Notes: generated from the sequence alone by a model not told the origin. Counted from the first letter of the stretch, positions 1 through 7,622 are shown. The stretch is 9,149 nt of DNA from Anaerolineales bacterium (GCA_020853835.1 JADYYC010000281.1:1-9149), one strand, 5' to 3'. Made by a program: numbers and translations.

Positions 1-1401
1 CAGATGGTGATGCTGGTGACCGATTTGTTCTCTCAGATCATCCAGTCGATTATCCTCGGGGCGATCCTGTTTACGGTCGAGTGGCGGTTGACGCTGCTGC
101 TGCTGGCGGTGCTGCCGTTCGTGTTTTTGGCGGCAGTCGGGTTCCGTAACCTTGCCCGCCAGGTGACGCGCAAAGGGATGCGCGCCATGGCGAACGTCAA
201 TGCCACGATCAAAGAGACTGTGAGCGGGATCGCGGTTGCCAAGAATTTCCGGCAGGAGGCCTCGATCTTCGAGGAATTCAACGCCGCCAACTTACAGTCA
301 TACCAGGTCAATGTGAGGCGGGGGCTGGTGCTCTCCATGGTGTTCCCGGTGCTGAACGCTCTGGGCGGGATCGCCACCGCTATACTCGTCTATGTGGGCG
401 GCCTCAGCGCGGTGCAGGGGATCGTGACTGCCGGGGCATGGTTTCTGTTTATTCAGAGCCTGGACCGTTTCTTCTTTCCCGTGCAAAACCTCTCGGCTTT
501 TTGGACGCAGGTTCAACAGGGCCTTTCAGCCTCCGAGCGCATATTCGCCTTGATCGACGCCGACCCGCAGGTGATCCAGATCGACCAGCGCATCCCTCCC
601 GTGTTGACAGGGGCCATTCGCTTCGAGCATGTCTGGTTCAGCTATGCTGACAAGGCGCCGGTTCTGTGCGATTTCAACCTGTCCATCCAGCCGGGCGAGA
701 CCATTGCCCTCGTCGGTCACACCGGCGCGGGGAAATCCTCGATTGCCAAGCTTATCGCGCGTTTTTACGAGTTTCAACAGGGGCGGATTTTGATCGATGG
801 CATGGATATTCGCACGTTCGACCTGAATCATTACCGCTCGCAACTTGGGATCGTCTCACAGGTGCCGTTCTTGTTTGCGGGTACGGTGGCGGAAAACATC
901 TGCTATGCCTGCCCGGATGAGCAAACTTATCGTGAGATCCAGCGCATCGCGCGCCAGATCGGAAACGGCGAATGGCTGGACTCTCTCGTTCAAGGTTTGG
1001 AAACCGAGGTGGGTGAGCGCGGCGGCCGGCTTTCGATGGGTCAGCGCCAGCTCGTCTCTCTGATGCGCGTCCTGATCCAGCGCCCGGCGATTTTCATCCT
1101 GGATGAAGCGACCGCCAGCATTGACCCGTTCACCGAATGGCAGATCCAGCAGGCGCTCAACCTGATCCTGGCAGACACAACCAGCATTCTGATCGCGCAC
1201 CGGCTCTCCACGGTAAAGGCCGCCGACCGGATCATCGTGCTCGAAGATGGCAAGATTATCGAAGAGGGAAACCACGAGGGCCTGCTGGCGCAGAAGGGTC
1301 ATTACGCCGCGCTGTACAACACCTATTTCAGGCACCAGAGCCTTGCTTACGTCGAACAGGCGCGCAGCCTGGTTGACGATACTGAGCCTTATATCGGGTA
1401 A
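1..1401 (+). CDS. ABC exporter, fused permease/ATPase (5' partial)
   Basis: C-terminal 466 residues of an ABC-type exporter half-transporter; the reading frame is open at base 1, so the real start lies upstream and roughly 130-150 residues are missing compared with the usual 580-620. The fragment begins in the membrane domain, with hydrophobic segments near fragment residues 8-45 and 110-160, and continues into a complete nucleotide-binding domain. The domain has Walker A GHTGAGKSS (239-247), Q-loop Gln287, signature LSMGQ (344-348, Met replacing the usual third-position Gly), Walker B ending ILDE with catalytic Glu369, a SID-type D-loop and switch His400 in IAHRLSTV. All catalytic residues are present, so the ATPase site should be active. 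It would work as a homo- or heterodimer in the cytoplasmic membrane; a partner half-transporter may lie upstream. Lipid, peptide or drug export cannot be told apart from the sequence. The stop is followed after 13 nt by the DUF4032 gene. Confidence 0.95.
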   Translation, partial: QMVMLVTDLFSQIIQSIILGAILFTVEWRLTLLLLAVLPFVFLAAVGFRNLARQVTRKGMRAMANVNATIKETVSGIAVAKNFRQEASIFEEFNAANLQSYQVNVRRGLVLSMVFPVLNALGGIATAILVYVGGLSAVQGIVTAGAWFLFIQSLDRFFFPVQNLSAFWTQVQQGLSASERIFALIDADPQVIQIDQRIPPVLTGAIRFEHVWFSYADKAPVLCDFNLSIQPGETIALVGHTGAGKSSIAKLIARFYEFQQGRILIDGMDIRTFDLNHYRSQLGIVSQVPFLFAGTVAENICYACPDEQTYREIQRIARQIGNGEWLDSLVQGLETEVGERGGRLSMGQRQLVSLMRVLIQRPAIFILDEATASIDPFTEWQIQQALNLILADTTSILIAHRLSTVKAADRIIVLEDGKIIEEGNHEGLLAQKGHYAALYNTYFRHQSLAYVEQARSLVDDTEPYIG

Positions 1402-1404
1402 AAT
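1399..1404 (+). promoter_or_regulatory. Possible -10 element (TAAAAT) before the DUF4032 gene
   Basis: TAAAAT overlaps the TAA stop of the ABC gene and ends exactly 10 nt before the ATG at 1415. A TTGACG hexamer lies at 1373-1378, but the 20-nt spacer is longer than the usual 16-19. No Shine-Dalgarno-like sequence separates it from the start codon, so a transcript made here would be leaderless or have only a few leader bases. The same hexamer at the same distance precedes the next gene (2651-2656). Sequence-only prediction. Confidence 0.35.
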
Positions 1405-1414
1405 TGAATCTCAA

Positions 1415-2632
1415 ATGGCTTACCCCATCGAGATCACCCTGCGCCCTGGCGCCCCAGATTTTCTCGACCTGCCCTGGGACATGCCCCTTTCCGAATGGCA
1501 GGGGCGCTGCTCCAGGCTGGAAGAATTGCCGCGCGGCCTCTCGCGCCATACCGTCCTGTTTGTCAATTATTCCGGCGAGATCTTTGCGCTGAAGGAAATG
1601 CGCCCGGGCGTTGCCGAGCAGGAATTTGATCATCTTGCCCTGGCGATCGAAGCCCATCTCCCCGTGGTCCTTCCGATCGGTCATGCCATCACCGAGACTC
1701 AAAGCGGGCAGCACAGCGTCCTGATCACGCATTATCTGGAAAATTCTCTCCCCTACCGCCTGCTTTTTATGAGCCAGGGCTTTGTGCGCTACCGCATACA
1801 TCTTCTGGATGCAATCGCAGGGTTGCTGGTGCGGCTCCACCTCAGCGGTTTCTTTTGGGGAGATTGTTCGCTCTCCAACACGCTTTTCCGCCGGGATGCG
1901 GGCGCCCTCCAGGCCTATCTCGTCGACGCCGAGACCAGCGAGTTCCATGAAGGCTACTTTTCTCCCGCGCTGCGCTTTCACGACTTGCAGATCATGACCG
2001 AAAACCTGGAAATCGAGCTTGCCGACCTGCAGGCCTCGGGGCTTCTGGTCGACACGCACATACCTGTTTCGGGCGCGGGGCACCACATCCAGCGGCGCTA
2101 CCAGCAGCTTTGGGAGGAGGTCACCCGAGAAGACATCATCGGCGCAAACGAACACTACCGCATTCAAGAGCGCATTCGCATATTGAACGACATGGGCTTC
2201 TCGGTGGGCAACGTCGAGCTTTCTGCCCTGGAAAACGGCAGCCGGCTGCGCCTGCGCGTCGTGGTCACAGACCGTAGTTTCCACCGCGACCAGCTCAATA
2301 ACCTGACCGCCCTGGACGCGGAAGAGATGCAGGCGCGCAAAATGATGAACGAGATTCAAGAATTGCGGGCGACCCTTTCGCAGACCAGCCAGCGCAGCAC
2401 GCCCCTCGGCGTGGCAGCGTATCACTGGTTGGAGAATTTCTATAATCCCGTCGTCGAGCGGCTGCAACCCCTGATCCAGGAGGACCTGACCGCGGCCGAA
2501 CTTTACTGCGAGGTGCTCGAACATAAGTGGTTTCTTTCGGAGCGCGCCCAACGCGATGTTGGACACCAGTTCGCGGTTGAAGATTACCTGATGCGTTTTG
2601 GCGACCGCCAGGCTTTCAGGTCTGATAACTGA
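1415..2632 (+). CDS. DUF4032 protein with kinase-like (Kdo/WaaP-type) fold
   Basis: A 405-residue soluble protein with no signal peptide or membrane segment. The N-terminal half looks like a small protein-kinase-like domain: FALKEM with Lys60 in the place of the ATP-binding lysine, a catalytic-loop equivalent WGDCSLSN (Asp150, Asn155) matching the HGDxxxxN pattern of aminoglycoside, LPS and RIO-type kinases, and LVDAE with Asp171 in the metal-binding DFG position. The C-terminal half, ending with EHKWFLSERAQRDVG (369-383) and a short AVEDYL segment, resembles the DUF4032 domain, whose function is not known. I chose ATG 1415 because earlier in-frame starts, such as 1247, lie deep in the ABC gene. 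There is no obvious ribosome binding site. It follows the exporter by 13 nt, so co-transcription is likely. The substrate is unknown: the LPS-kinase likeness is structural and does not imply LPS, which Chloroflexota generally lack. The family call comes from memory of the motifs. Confidence 0.8.
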   Translation: MAYPIEITLRPGAPDFLDLPWDMPLSEWQGRCSRLEELPRGLSRHTVLFVNYSGEIFALKEMRPGVAEQEFDHLALAIEAHLPVVLPIGHAITETQSGQHSVLITHYLENSLPYRLLFMSQGFVRYRIHLLDAIAGLLVRLHLSGFFWGDCSLSNTLFRRDAGALQAYLVDAETSEFHEGYFSPALRFHDLQIMTENLEIELADLQASGLLVDTHIPVSGAGHHIQRRYQQLWEEVTREDIIGANEHYRIQERIRILNDMGFSVGNVELSALENGSRLRLRVVVTDRSFHRDQLNNLTALDAEEMQARKMMNEIQELRATLSQTSQRSTPLGVAAYHWLENFYNPVVERLQPLIQEDLTAAELYCEVLEHKWFLSERAQRDVGHQFAVEDYLMRFGDRQAFRSDN

Positions 2633-2650
2633 TAAAAGCCGGTTTCGGAA

Positions 2651-2656
2651 TAAAAT
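2651..2656 (+). promoter_or_regulatory. Possible -10 element (TAAAAT) before the histidine kinase
   Basis: TAAAAT sits in the 34-nt gap between the DUF4032 stop (2630-2632) and the histidine kinase ATG (2667), with 10 nt between hexamer and ATG. No convincing -35 hexamer is seen 16-19 nt upstream. GAGG at 2661-2664 is only 2 nt from the ATG, closer than a working Shine-Dalgarno normally is, which fits a leaderless or short-leader start. Confidence 0.35.
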
Positions 2657-2666
2657 AGATGAGGCT

Positions 2667-5600
2667 ATGTTTTCAACTCCTGATTCGAGTTTGGCTTCTA
2701 CAGCAAGGCTTCTTCAAACCAGACTGATGCCGGCGCTTACGCTGCTGTATTTGCTCGCTGCCCTGGTTGTTTTCGTTGTCTCCCCGCTCCTGTACATTCA
2801 AGCTCCCGGCGCCTTCCTAAACCCCCAATTGAATTATTTCGCCATTCCATACCTGGTCGGCCTGGTGTATCTCGTGTGCGCGATGTACGTCTTTGGGGTG
2901 AGACGGTTCGACCCCGCTGGCCGGGCATACGCAATTTTCGCCAGCTCGGCCGGGGTCGCGCTTGCCATCTCGCTTGACCCCTTCCTGAACCAGTCGTTGT
3001 TTGCGCCCTGGATCATTGCGCTGGCAATGGCCGGCGGCGCGCTGATCAATCTGGCATTGTTGTTTCCAGAGAGCATCCGCCAGGTGGTGCGTTTTCCATT
3101 CCTGGGCTGGATCGGCTACGTCCTGGCAATTTTACTCAGCCTGGCGGTGGGGACTGTTCTAGTAGGTGTTTCGGCCTGGCGGTTCATCGTCATGTTCCTG
3201 GCGGTCTCGGTGGCGCTCTTTGTGGTGATGACGCTCTACCGCCGCCTGAGGTCGACTTCCCCGGTTGTTCGGGAACAGGCCCGCCTGGTTCTTTGGGGGG
3301 CGTTTATTTCCTTTATTCCGATTGGCCTCTGGCTTGCAGTTTCACCCGTTATCCCCGGCCTGCAATTCACCCCGCTGCTTTTCATCCCGCTGGTGTTTTT
3401 CCCGGTGTTGTCAGCCTATGCGATCATCCGCTATCGTTTGTTGAGCACGGATTACTTCCTGGGTCAGGTCGTGCTTTATTCGCTGCTGGGCGGCCTGGCG
3501 ATGGCAGGGTACGCGCTTCTGGTGGGCGGGGCGAACATTTTGCTTGGGCAGGCGCTGCAGCCCACCAACCCGTTGCTCGTCGGCCTGATGGTGCTGATTG
3601 TGGCTATTGGGCTTAACCCGCTGCGCAACTACTTGCAGGGCGCGGTGGACCGGTTCTTTTTCAAGGGCCAGCTCGTTTTCCGGGAGTTGCTGCAATCCTT
3701 TGGCCGCGAGCTCACCAATGCGATGGAAATGAGCGAGATCGTCGCGGTGCTGCGCAGGTACGTCGATGACGCCCTGGCTCCGGAGTATCTGCACGTGTTC
3801 GTCTATGATCCCCTGAGCGGTCATTACATCGCCATGGCGGGCGCTGATGGGCATCCTACAAGCGATGTTCGTTTTCCGGTGAACAGCGCGCTGGTTCAAA
3901 CCTTGCTGCGCCGGCGTGAGTCGTTGTTCTTCTCCGACGTCGGGGAGCTCCCTGAGATGCTGCAAGCTGAGCAAGCCCGCCTGCGCTTGATCAGCGCGGC
4001 GCTGTTCACCCCCATGCTCGGGCGAAACCAGCTTATCGGTTGGCTGGCGCTGGGCGGGCGGAAATCGGGCGAGCCTTTCACCAGCCGTGATCTGCGCCTG
4101 CTCGAAACGTTGAGCGACCAGGCCGCGCTGGCCGTCGAGCGCGCCCAGGTGGTGGCGGATCTGGAGCGCCGCGTGCGCGAGCTCAACGTGTTGACGCGCG
4201 TCGCCCAGGGCGTAAGCTTTACGGTGACTTTTGACGACATCCTCGAGTTGATTTCGGCTCAGACCAACCAGGTGCTGCCAGCCCGAGATTTCAAGATCAC
4301 CCTCGTCGATCATGATACCGGGATCCTTTCGCACGCCTTTTTCCTCGAAGATGACGAGCGCCTGAATGAGAAAGAGAACCTGCTCATCCCGCTTGGGCAG
4401 GGGCTTGAAAATGAGGTGGTAACTAGCCAGCGCTGGCTCGTGACGGATGATTACGAGCGCGAGTGCCGCCAGCGCGGCCTGTTGCCGGCGACGCAAGGCA
4501 TCTATGCCTGGATGGGCGTCCCCCTCAACGCCGGCTCGGACACGATCGGCGTCTTGAGCATTGCCAGCCGTGACCCGGCCGTGATTTACACCGAGGAGCA
4601 GCGCGGCCTGTTGCAGGCGATTGCAGACCAGGCTTCGGGGGCAATTGTCAAAGCGCGCTCGCTTGAAGAGTCCGAGCGGCGCGCCCTCCAACTGGCGACG
4701 TTGAACGAGGTCGCCCTCAGCCTGACCTCGACGCTGGAGATCAAACCTCTGCTCAAGCAGATTTTGGACAGCGCAACCGATATCTTAAACTGCGAAGCAG
4801 GCAGCCTCTTCCTGGTAGACCCCGAGACGGACGAACTGATTTTCGAAGTCGTCATTGGGCCTGTCGCCGCCGACCTGATGGGGAAGCGCCTCCCGCCGGG
4901 GACGGGTCTGGTTGGCGAGTGCGCCCAGTCGGGGCAGGCCATCATTGCCAACGACGCCAAGCGCCGCATGGATTGGTTCAATCAAACCGACCAGCAGACC
5001 GGCTTCGACACTCAGGATCTTTTGGTCGTGCCCATGCGCCTGCATGATCGGGTGATCGGCGTGATCGAAGTGATCAACAAAACCAACGGCGCCCCGTTTA
5101 CCAGCGCCGATCAGGAATTGTTGACCGCCTATGCCAGCCAGGCAACCATCGCGATGGAAAACGCCCGGCTGTACACCATGACCGACCAGGCGCTGGCTGC
5201 CCGCGTCGAAGAGCTCTCGGTCATGCAGCGCATCGACCGCGAGCTGAACGCCAGCCTGGATATCGAGCGGGCCATGCGCATCACCCTCGACTGGGCCATG
5301 CGCCAGTCTCGGATGGATGCGGGGCTGGTCGGGATCGTGAACGAGGGCAATTTGCGGGTGATGGCTGCCCAGGGATACACGGACGAGCTGCAAGCATCGC
5401 AGCCCTCGCAAAATGGCGAAAACCCCACTTTACCGGTTGACCTGCCGGCGTTCAAAACCGTGTTAGAGACCGGCGCGCCGCGTTTTCAGGCCTCGCCGGT
5501 CGACCAGGCTGACGGATCGACGCTTCTTCAGAATGGGTCGGCGCAGATTGCCGTGCCAATCCGCCGCGAAGCGGAGACGATCGGTGTTTTGCTGTTGGAG

Positions 5601-6434
5601 AGCCGCAAGCCCGAAACCGCGCTCGATGAAAAGACCAGTTTTATGATGCGCTTGAGCGACCACGCGGCGATTGCCATCGCCAACGCCCGGCTTTACGAAG
5701 AGGTTAACCTGGCGAACCTGGCCAAGTCCCAATTTGTCTCATTTGTCGCCCACGAGCTTAAAAACCCGATGGCTTCCATCAAGGGCTACACAGAGCTTGT
5801 GGCGGCTGGAATGGCTGGGCCAGTAAATGAAATGCAATCCAGCTTTCTTACAACGGTGCGTTCGAATGTGGATCGCATGAACACGATCGTCAGCGATCTG
5901 AATGACCTGACCAAGATCCAGGTCGGTAACATGCGCCTGGATTATCAGGCGCTGCTGGTCACGGACGTGTTGGATGAGGTCATCCGTTCCTTTACGCGCC
6001 AGATCGAGGAGAAGAACCAACAGCTCATCCTTCAGATTCAGGATGACCTGCCGCTTGTCTGGGCAGACCCGGCCCGGCTGGCGCAAATCGCCACGAACCT
6101 GGTCAGCAATGCCCTGAAGTACACCCCTGAGAATGGGAAGATCGTGATCGGCGCGGAGCGCTCCAATCTGCCTGAAAATGAGCCGGGGGCGTTTGAGATG
6201 ATCCACCTGTGGGTGGAAGATAGCGGCATCGGGATCAACGAAGAGGACCAGCGCAAGATCTTCCAGCAGTATTTTCGCACCGATGAGTCGAAAGAAATGG
6301 CCGCCGGTACCGGACTGGGTCTGGCCATCACGCGCAGCCTGGTGGAGATGCAGGGGGGGCGCATCTGGTTCGAAAGCCAGGCCGGAAGGGGAACGACGTT
6401 TCACTTCACCGTTCCAGTGGCCGAAACCCAGTAA
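2667..6434 (+). CDS. Membrane sensor histidine kinase, about 10 TM + 4 GAF + HisKA + HATPase_c
   Basis: A 1255-residue sensor kinase. Residues about 22-318 form roughly ten hydrophobic segments, closing with the YAIIRYRLL and NPLRNYLQGAVDRFFF motifs that in related sensor proteins lead from membrane to cytoplasm. Four GAF domains follow at about 345-490, 512-662, 685-832 and 858-1003, joined by similar charged helical linkers starting near 500, 670 and 844, a repeat of 170-174 residues. The catalytic part has the HisKA motif FVAHELKNP with phospho-acceptor His1029, N-box Asn1144/Asn1148, G1-box VEDSGIG with Asp1185, an F-box region near FQQYFRTD, and G2-box GTGLGL (1214-1219). All residues needed for autophosphorylation are present. 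There is no receiver or Hpt domain, and no response regulator in the window. ATG 2667 is preferred to the in-frame ATG 2598 inside the previous gene. The stop is 15 nt before the FIST gene. The signal and phosphotransfer partner are unknown. Confidence 0.97.
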   Translation: MFSTPDSSLASTARLLQTRLMPALTLLYLLAALVVFVVSPLLYIQAPGAFLNPQLNYFAIPYLVGLVYLVCAMYVFGVRRFDPAGRAYAIFASSAGVALAISLDPFLNQSLFAPWIIALAMAGGALINLALLFPESIRQVVRFPFLGWIGYVLAILLSLAVGTVLVGVSAWRFIVMFLAVSVALFVVMTLYRRLRSTSPVVREQARLVLWGAFISFIPIGLWLAVSPVIPGLQFTPLLFIPLVFFPVLSAYAIIRYRLLSTDYFLGQVVLYSLLGGLAMAGYALLVGGANILLGQALQPTNPLLVGLMVLIVAIGLNPLRNYLQGAVDRFFFKGQLVFRELLQSFGRELTNAMEMSEIVAVLRRYVDDALAPEYLHVFVYDPLSGHYIAMAGADGHPTSDVRFPVNSALVQTLLRRRESLFFSDVGELPEMLQAEQARLRLISAALFTPMLGRNQLIGWLALGGRKSGEPFTSRDLRLLETLSDQAALAVERAQVVADLERRVRELNVLTRVAQGVSFTVTFDDILELISAQTNQVLPARDFKITLVDHDTGILSHAFFLEDDERLNEKENLLIPLGQGLENEVVTSQRWLVTDDYERECRQRGLLPATQGIYAWMGVPLNAGSDTIGVLSIASRDPAVIYTEEQRGLLQAIADQASGAIVKARSLEESERRALQLATLNEVALSLTSTLEIKPLLKQILDSATDILNCEAGSLFLVDPETDELIFEVVIGPVAADLMGKRLPPGTGLVGECAQSGQAIIANDAKRRMDWFNQTDQQTGFDTQDLLVVPMRLHDRVIGVIEVINKTNGAPFTSADQELLTAYASQATIAMENARLYTMTDQALAARVEELSVMQRIDRELNASLDIERAMRITLDWAMRQSRMDAGLVGIVNEGNLRVMAAQGYTDELQASQPSQNGENPTLPVDLPAFKTVLETGAPRFQASPVDQADGSTLLQNGSAQIAVPIRREAETIGVLLLESRKPETALDEKTSFMMRLSDHAAIAIANARLYEEVNLANLAKSQFVSFVAHELKNPMASIKGYTELVAAGMAGPVNEMQSSFLTTVRSNVDRMNTIVSDLNDLTKIQVGNMRLDYQALLVTDVLDEVIRSFTRQIEEKNQQLILQIQDDLPLVWADPARLAQIATNLVSNALKYTPENGKIVIGAERSNLPENEPGAFEMIHLWVEDSGIGINEEDQRKIFQQYFRTDESKEMAAGTGLGLAITRSLVEMQGGRIWFESQAGRGTTFHFTVPVAETQ

Positions 6435-6440
6435 AGAGAT

Positions 6441-6445
6441 GAGGG
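6441..6445 (+). promoter_or_regulatory. Ribosome binding site of the FIST gene
   Basis: GAGGG, 4 nt before ATG 6450. A TTG codon at 6447 is directly in front in the same frame, but it would leave only 1 nt between GAGGG and the start, so ATG 6450 is the better start. This is the only recognisable Shine-Dalgarno with near-usable spacing on the + strand of the window. Confidence 0.5.
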
Positions 6446-6449
6446 TTTG

Positions 6450-7601
6450 ATGATTGCAAAAGCCGTGACCGGGCAATCCTGGGAAATGACCGCCCCACTG
6501 GCGGGGGAGCAGGCTGCGCGCCAGGCGGTCGACCGGTTGGGCCGGGCGCCGGCCTCCTTTGGGTGGGTGGTCAGTTCGTCCACATTTCCGCTTGACGAGG
6601 TGTTGGCCGGCGTGCTGGAGGTGACCGGCGAAGTCCCCTTGGTCGGCTTGTCGTCCTCCGCGGAAATCGGGCCGTCGGGTCGCAGTCAGAAATCGGTGCT
6701 TGTCGGGCTGCTTTCAGGTTCTGGGTTGAACGCCAGGGTGGGATGGTGGCCCGATTTTCATCGCGACAGCCGCAAATGTGTCGCCAAAATGCTGGAAGAC
6801 CTCCAACCCCAGCCAGACACGGAGACCCTGCTCGTGGCCGGGGACGGGATGGGTACAGACGCCCATGTCTTGGTTCAGGAGCTGAGCGGGCTGCGCCTCG
6901 CGGTTTCGGGCTGCCTGACGGGCGGGGAGTTGAGCTCGGGAAAGACGTATCAATCGGCGGGCAGGCGGTCTGGCAGCGGGGGGCTGGCCTGCGCGATTCT
7001 GGGGGGCGAAGTTACGATTGGCGCAGGGGTTGGGCATGGCTGGCAGCCCGCCGGCGCGCTGACGCGTGTGACGCGGGTGCAGGGCCCCTGGGTGCGCACC
7101 CTGGATGGTCAGCCGCCAAACGAGGTCTACGCGCGCTACTTTGGCAATGCCGCCCGCAACTGGGTCTATCCTCCGTTGAACGATCTGGTGCGGCTCTATC
7201 CGCTCGGGTCGGGAGGCGATGGGCAGTACAGCATTCATGCCCCGATCCGCATTGAAGCCGACGGCAGCCTGCGCATGAATGTCCCGCTGGAGGAAGGCTC
7301 TTATGCTTACTTGATGATCGGCACCCAGGATAGGTGCGCAACGGCGGTGCGCCAGGCGGCAAGCCAGGCCCTGGCAGGGATGAACGGCGTGACGCCCCGG
7401 CTTGCGCTGCTGTTCGTGGATGCGGCCTGGGCCGCGCTGCTCGATTTAGAGCCTGCATTTGAAGTCCAGGCGCTGCGCTCCGTCCTGGGAGACAATATCC
7501 CCGTGATGGGCGCATACACGCTGGGGCAGATACACCGGGCGTCGCTGGACGACCCGCCTCAATTGTTGAACCAACACATCGAAGTCGTGTTGTTGGGCTG
7601 A
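6450..7601 (+). CDS. FIST-domain (FIST_N/FIST_C) sensory protein
   Basis: A 383-residue soluble protein that matches FIST_N plus FIST_C along its whole length. FIST_N features are SFGWVVSSSTF (36-46), PLVGLSSSAEIG (63-74), a Gly-rich VSGCLTGGEL (152-161) and VTRVQGPWVRTLDGQPPNEVY (207-227) near the domain boundary. FIST_C features are IHAPIRIEADGSLRMNVPLEEG (262-283) and the C-terminal GAYTLGQI (354-361), followed by NQHIEVVLLG. FIST domains are proposed small-ligand (possibly amino-acid) sensors found beside or fused to histidine kinases, methyl-accepting proteins and GGDEF proteins; its place 15 nt after a histidine kinase fits this. In the segment LLFVDAAWAALL (320-331) the Cys-x-Gly-Arg seen in many FIST_C domains is absent, so this copy looks divergent. 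There is no membrane segment or output domain, so it probably acts through a partner. The ligand is unknown. Confidence 0.87.
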   Translation: MIAKAVTGQSWEMTAPLAGEQAARQAVDRLGRAPASFGWVVSSSTFPLDEVLAGVLEVTGEVPLVGLSSSAEIGPSGRSQKSVLVGLLSGSGLNARVGWWPDFHRDSRKCVAKMLEDLQPQPDTETLLVAGDGMGTDAHVLVQELSGLRLAVSGCLTGGELSSGKTYQSAGRRSGSGGLACAILGGEVTIGAGVGHGWQPAGALTRVTRVQGPWVRTLDGQPPNEVYARYFGNAARNWVYPPLNDLVRLYPLGSGGDGQYSIHAPIRIEADGSLRMNVPLEEGSYAYLMIGTQDRCATAVRQAASQALAGMNGVTPRLALLFVDAAWAALLDLEPAFEVQALRSVLGDNIPVMGAYTLGQIHRASLDDPPQLLNQHIEVVLLG

Positions 7602-7622
7602 GCCAACTCAGCGCAGCGCGCT
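7592..7622. terminator. Two adjacent inverted repeats at the convergent gene ends
   Basis: GTTGG (7592-7596) pairs with CCAAC (7603-7607), and AGCGC (7610-7614) pairs with GCGCT (7618-7622). The stop codons of the FIST gene (7599-7601) and uppP (complement 7608-7610) lie inside this stretch with 6 nt between the genes. The stems are only 5 bp and no T-run follows on either strand, so a classical intrinsic terminator is not supported; a weak bidirectional structure or a factor-dependent end is possible. Confidence 0.25.

Noticed and set aside
1030..1044. LSMGQ instead of LSGGQ in the ABC signature as a sign of a degenerate ATPase
   Set aside because: The third position of this motif varies among exporters, and Walker A Lys, Walker B Glu, Q-loop and switch His are all intact.
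1247..1414. Longer N-terminus for the DUF4032 protein
   Set aside because: These codons overlap the conserved end of the ABC ATPase in another frame and look like out-of-frame translation; ATG 1415 follows the ABC stop cleanly.
1328..2566. A 412-codon open frame on the minus strand opposite the DUF4032 gene
   Set aside because: It lies antisense to a gene with recognisable kinase-like and DUF4032 motifs, its translation matches nothing I know, and long antisense frames are common in GC-rich genes.
2598..2666. Upstream in-frame ATG for the histidine kinase
   Set aside because: It would overlap the DUF4032 coding end and add a charged 23-residue stretch unlike a membrane sensor N-terminus; ATG 2667 leads straight into the first hydrophobic segment.
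3411..4691. A 426-codon open frame on the minus strand opposite the histidine kinase
   Set aside because: Antisense shadow of the membrane and GAF regions; the translation is rich in His, Gln and Arg with no domain pattern.
6714..7238. Open frames on both strands inside the FIST gene (also 6743-7255 + and 7012-7656 -)
   Set aside because: Low-complexity Arg/Pro/Ala/Gly-rich translations typical of alternate frames in GC-rich DNA; the FIST frame has clear family motifs.
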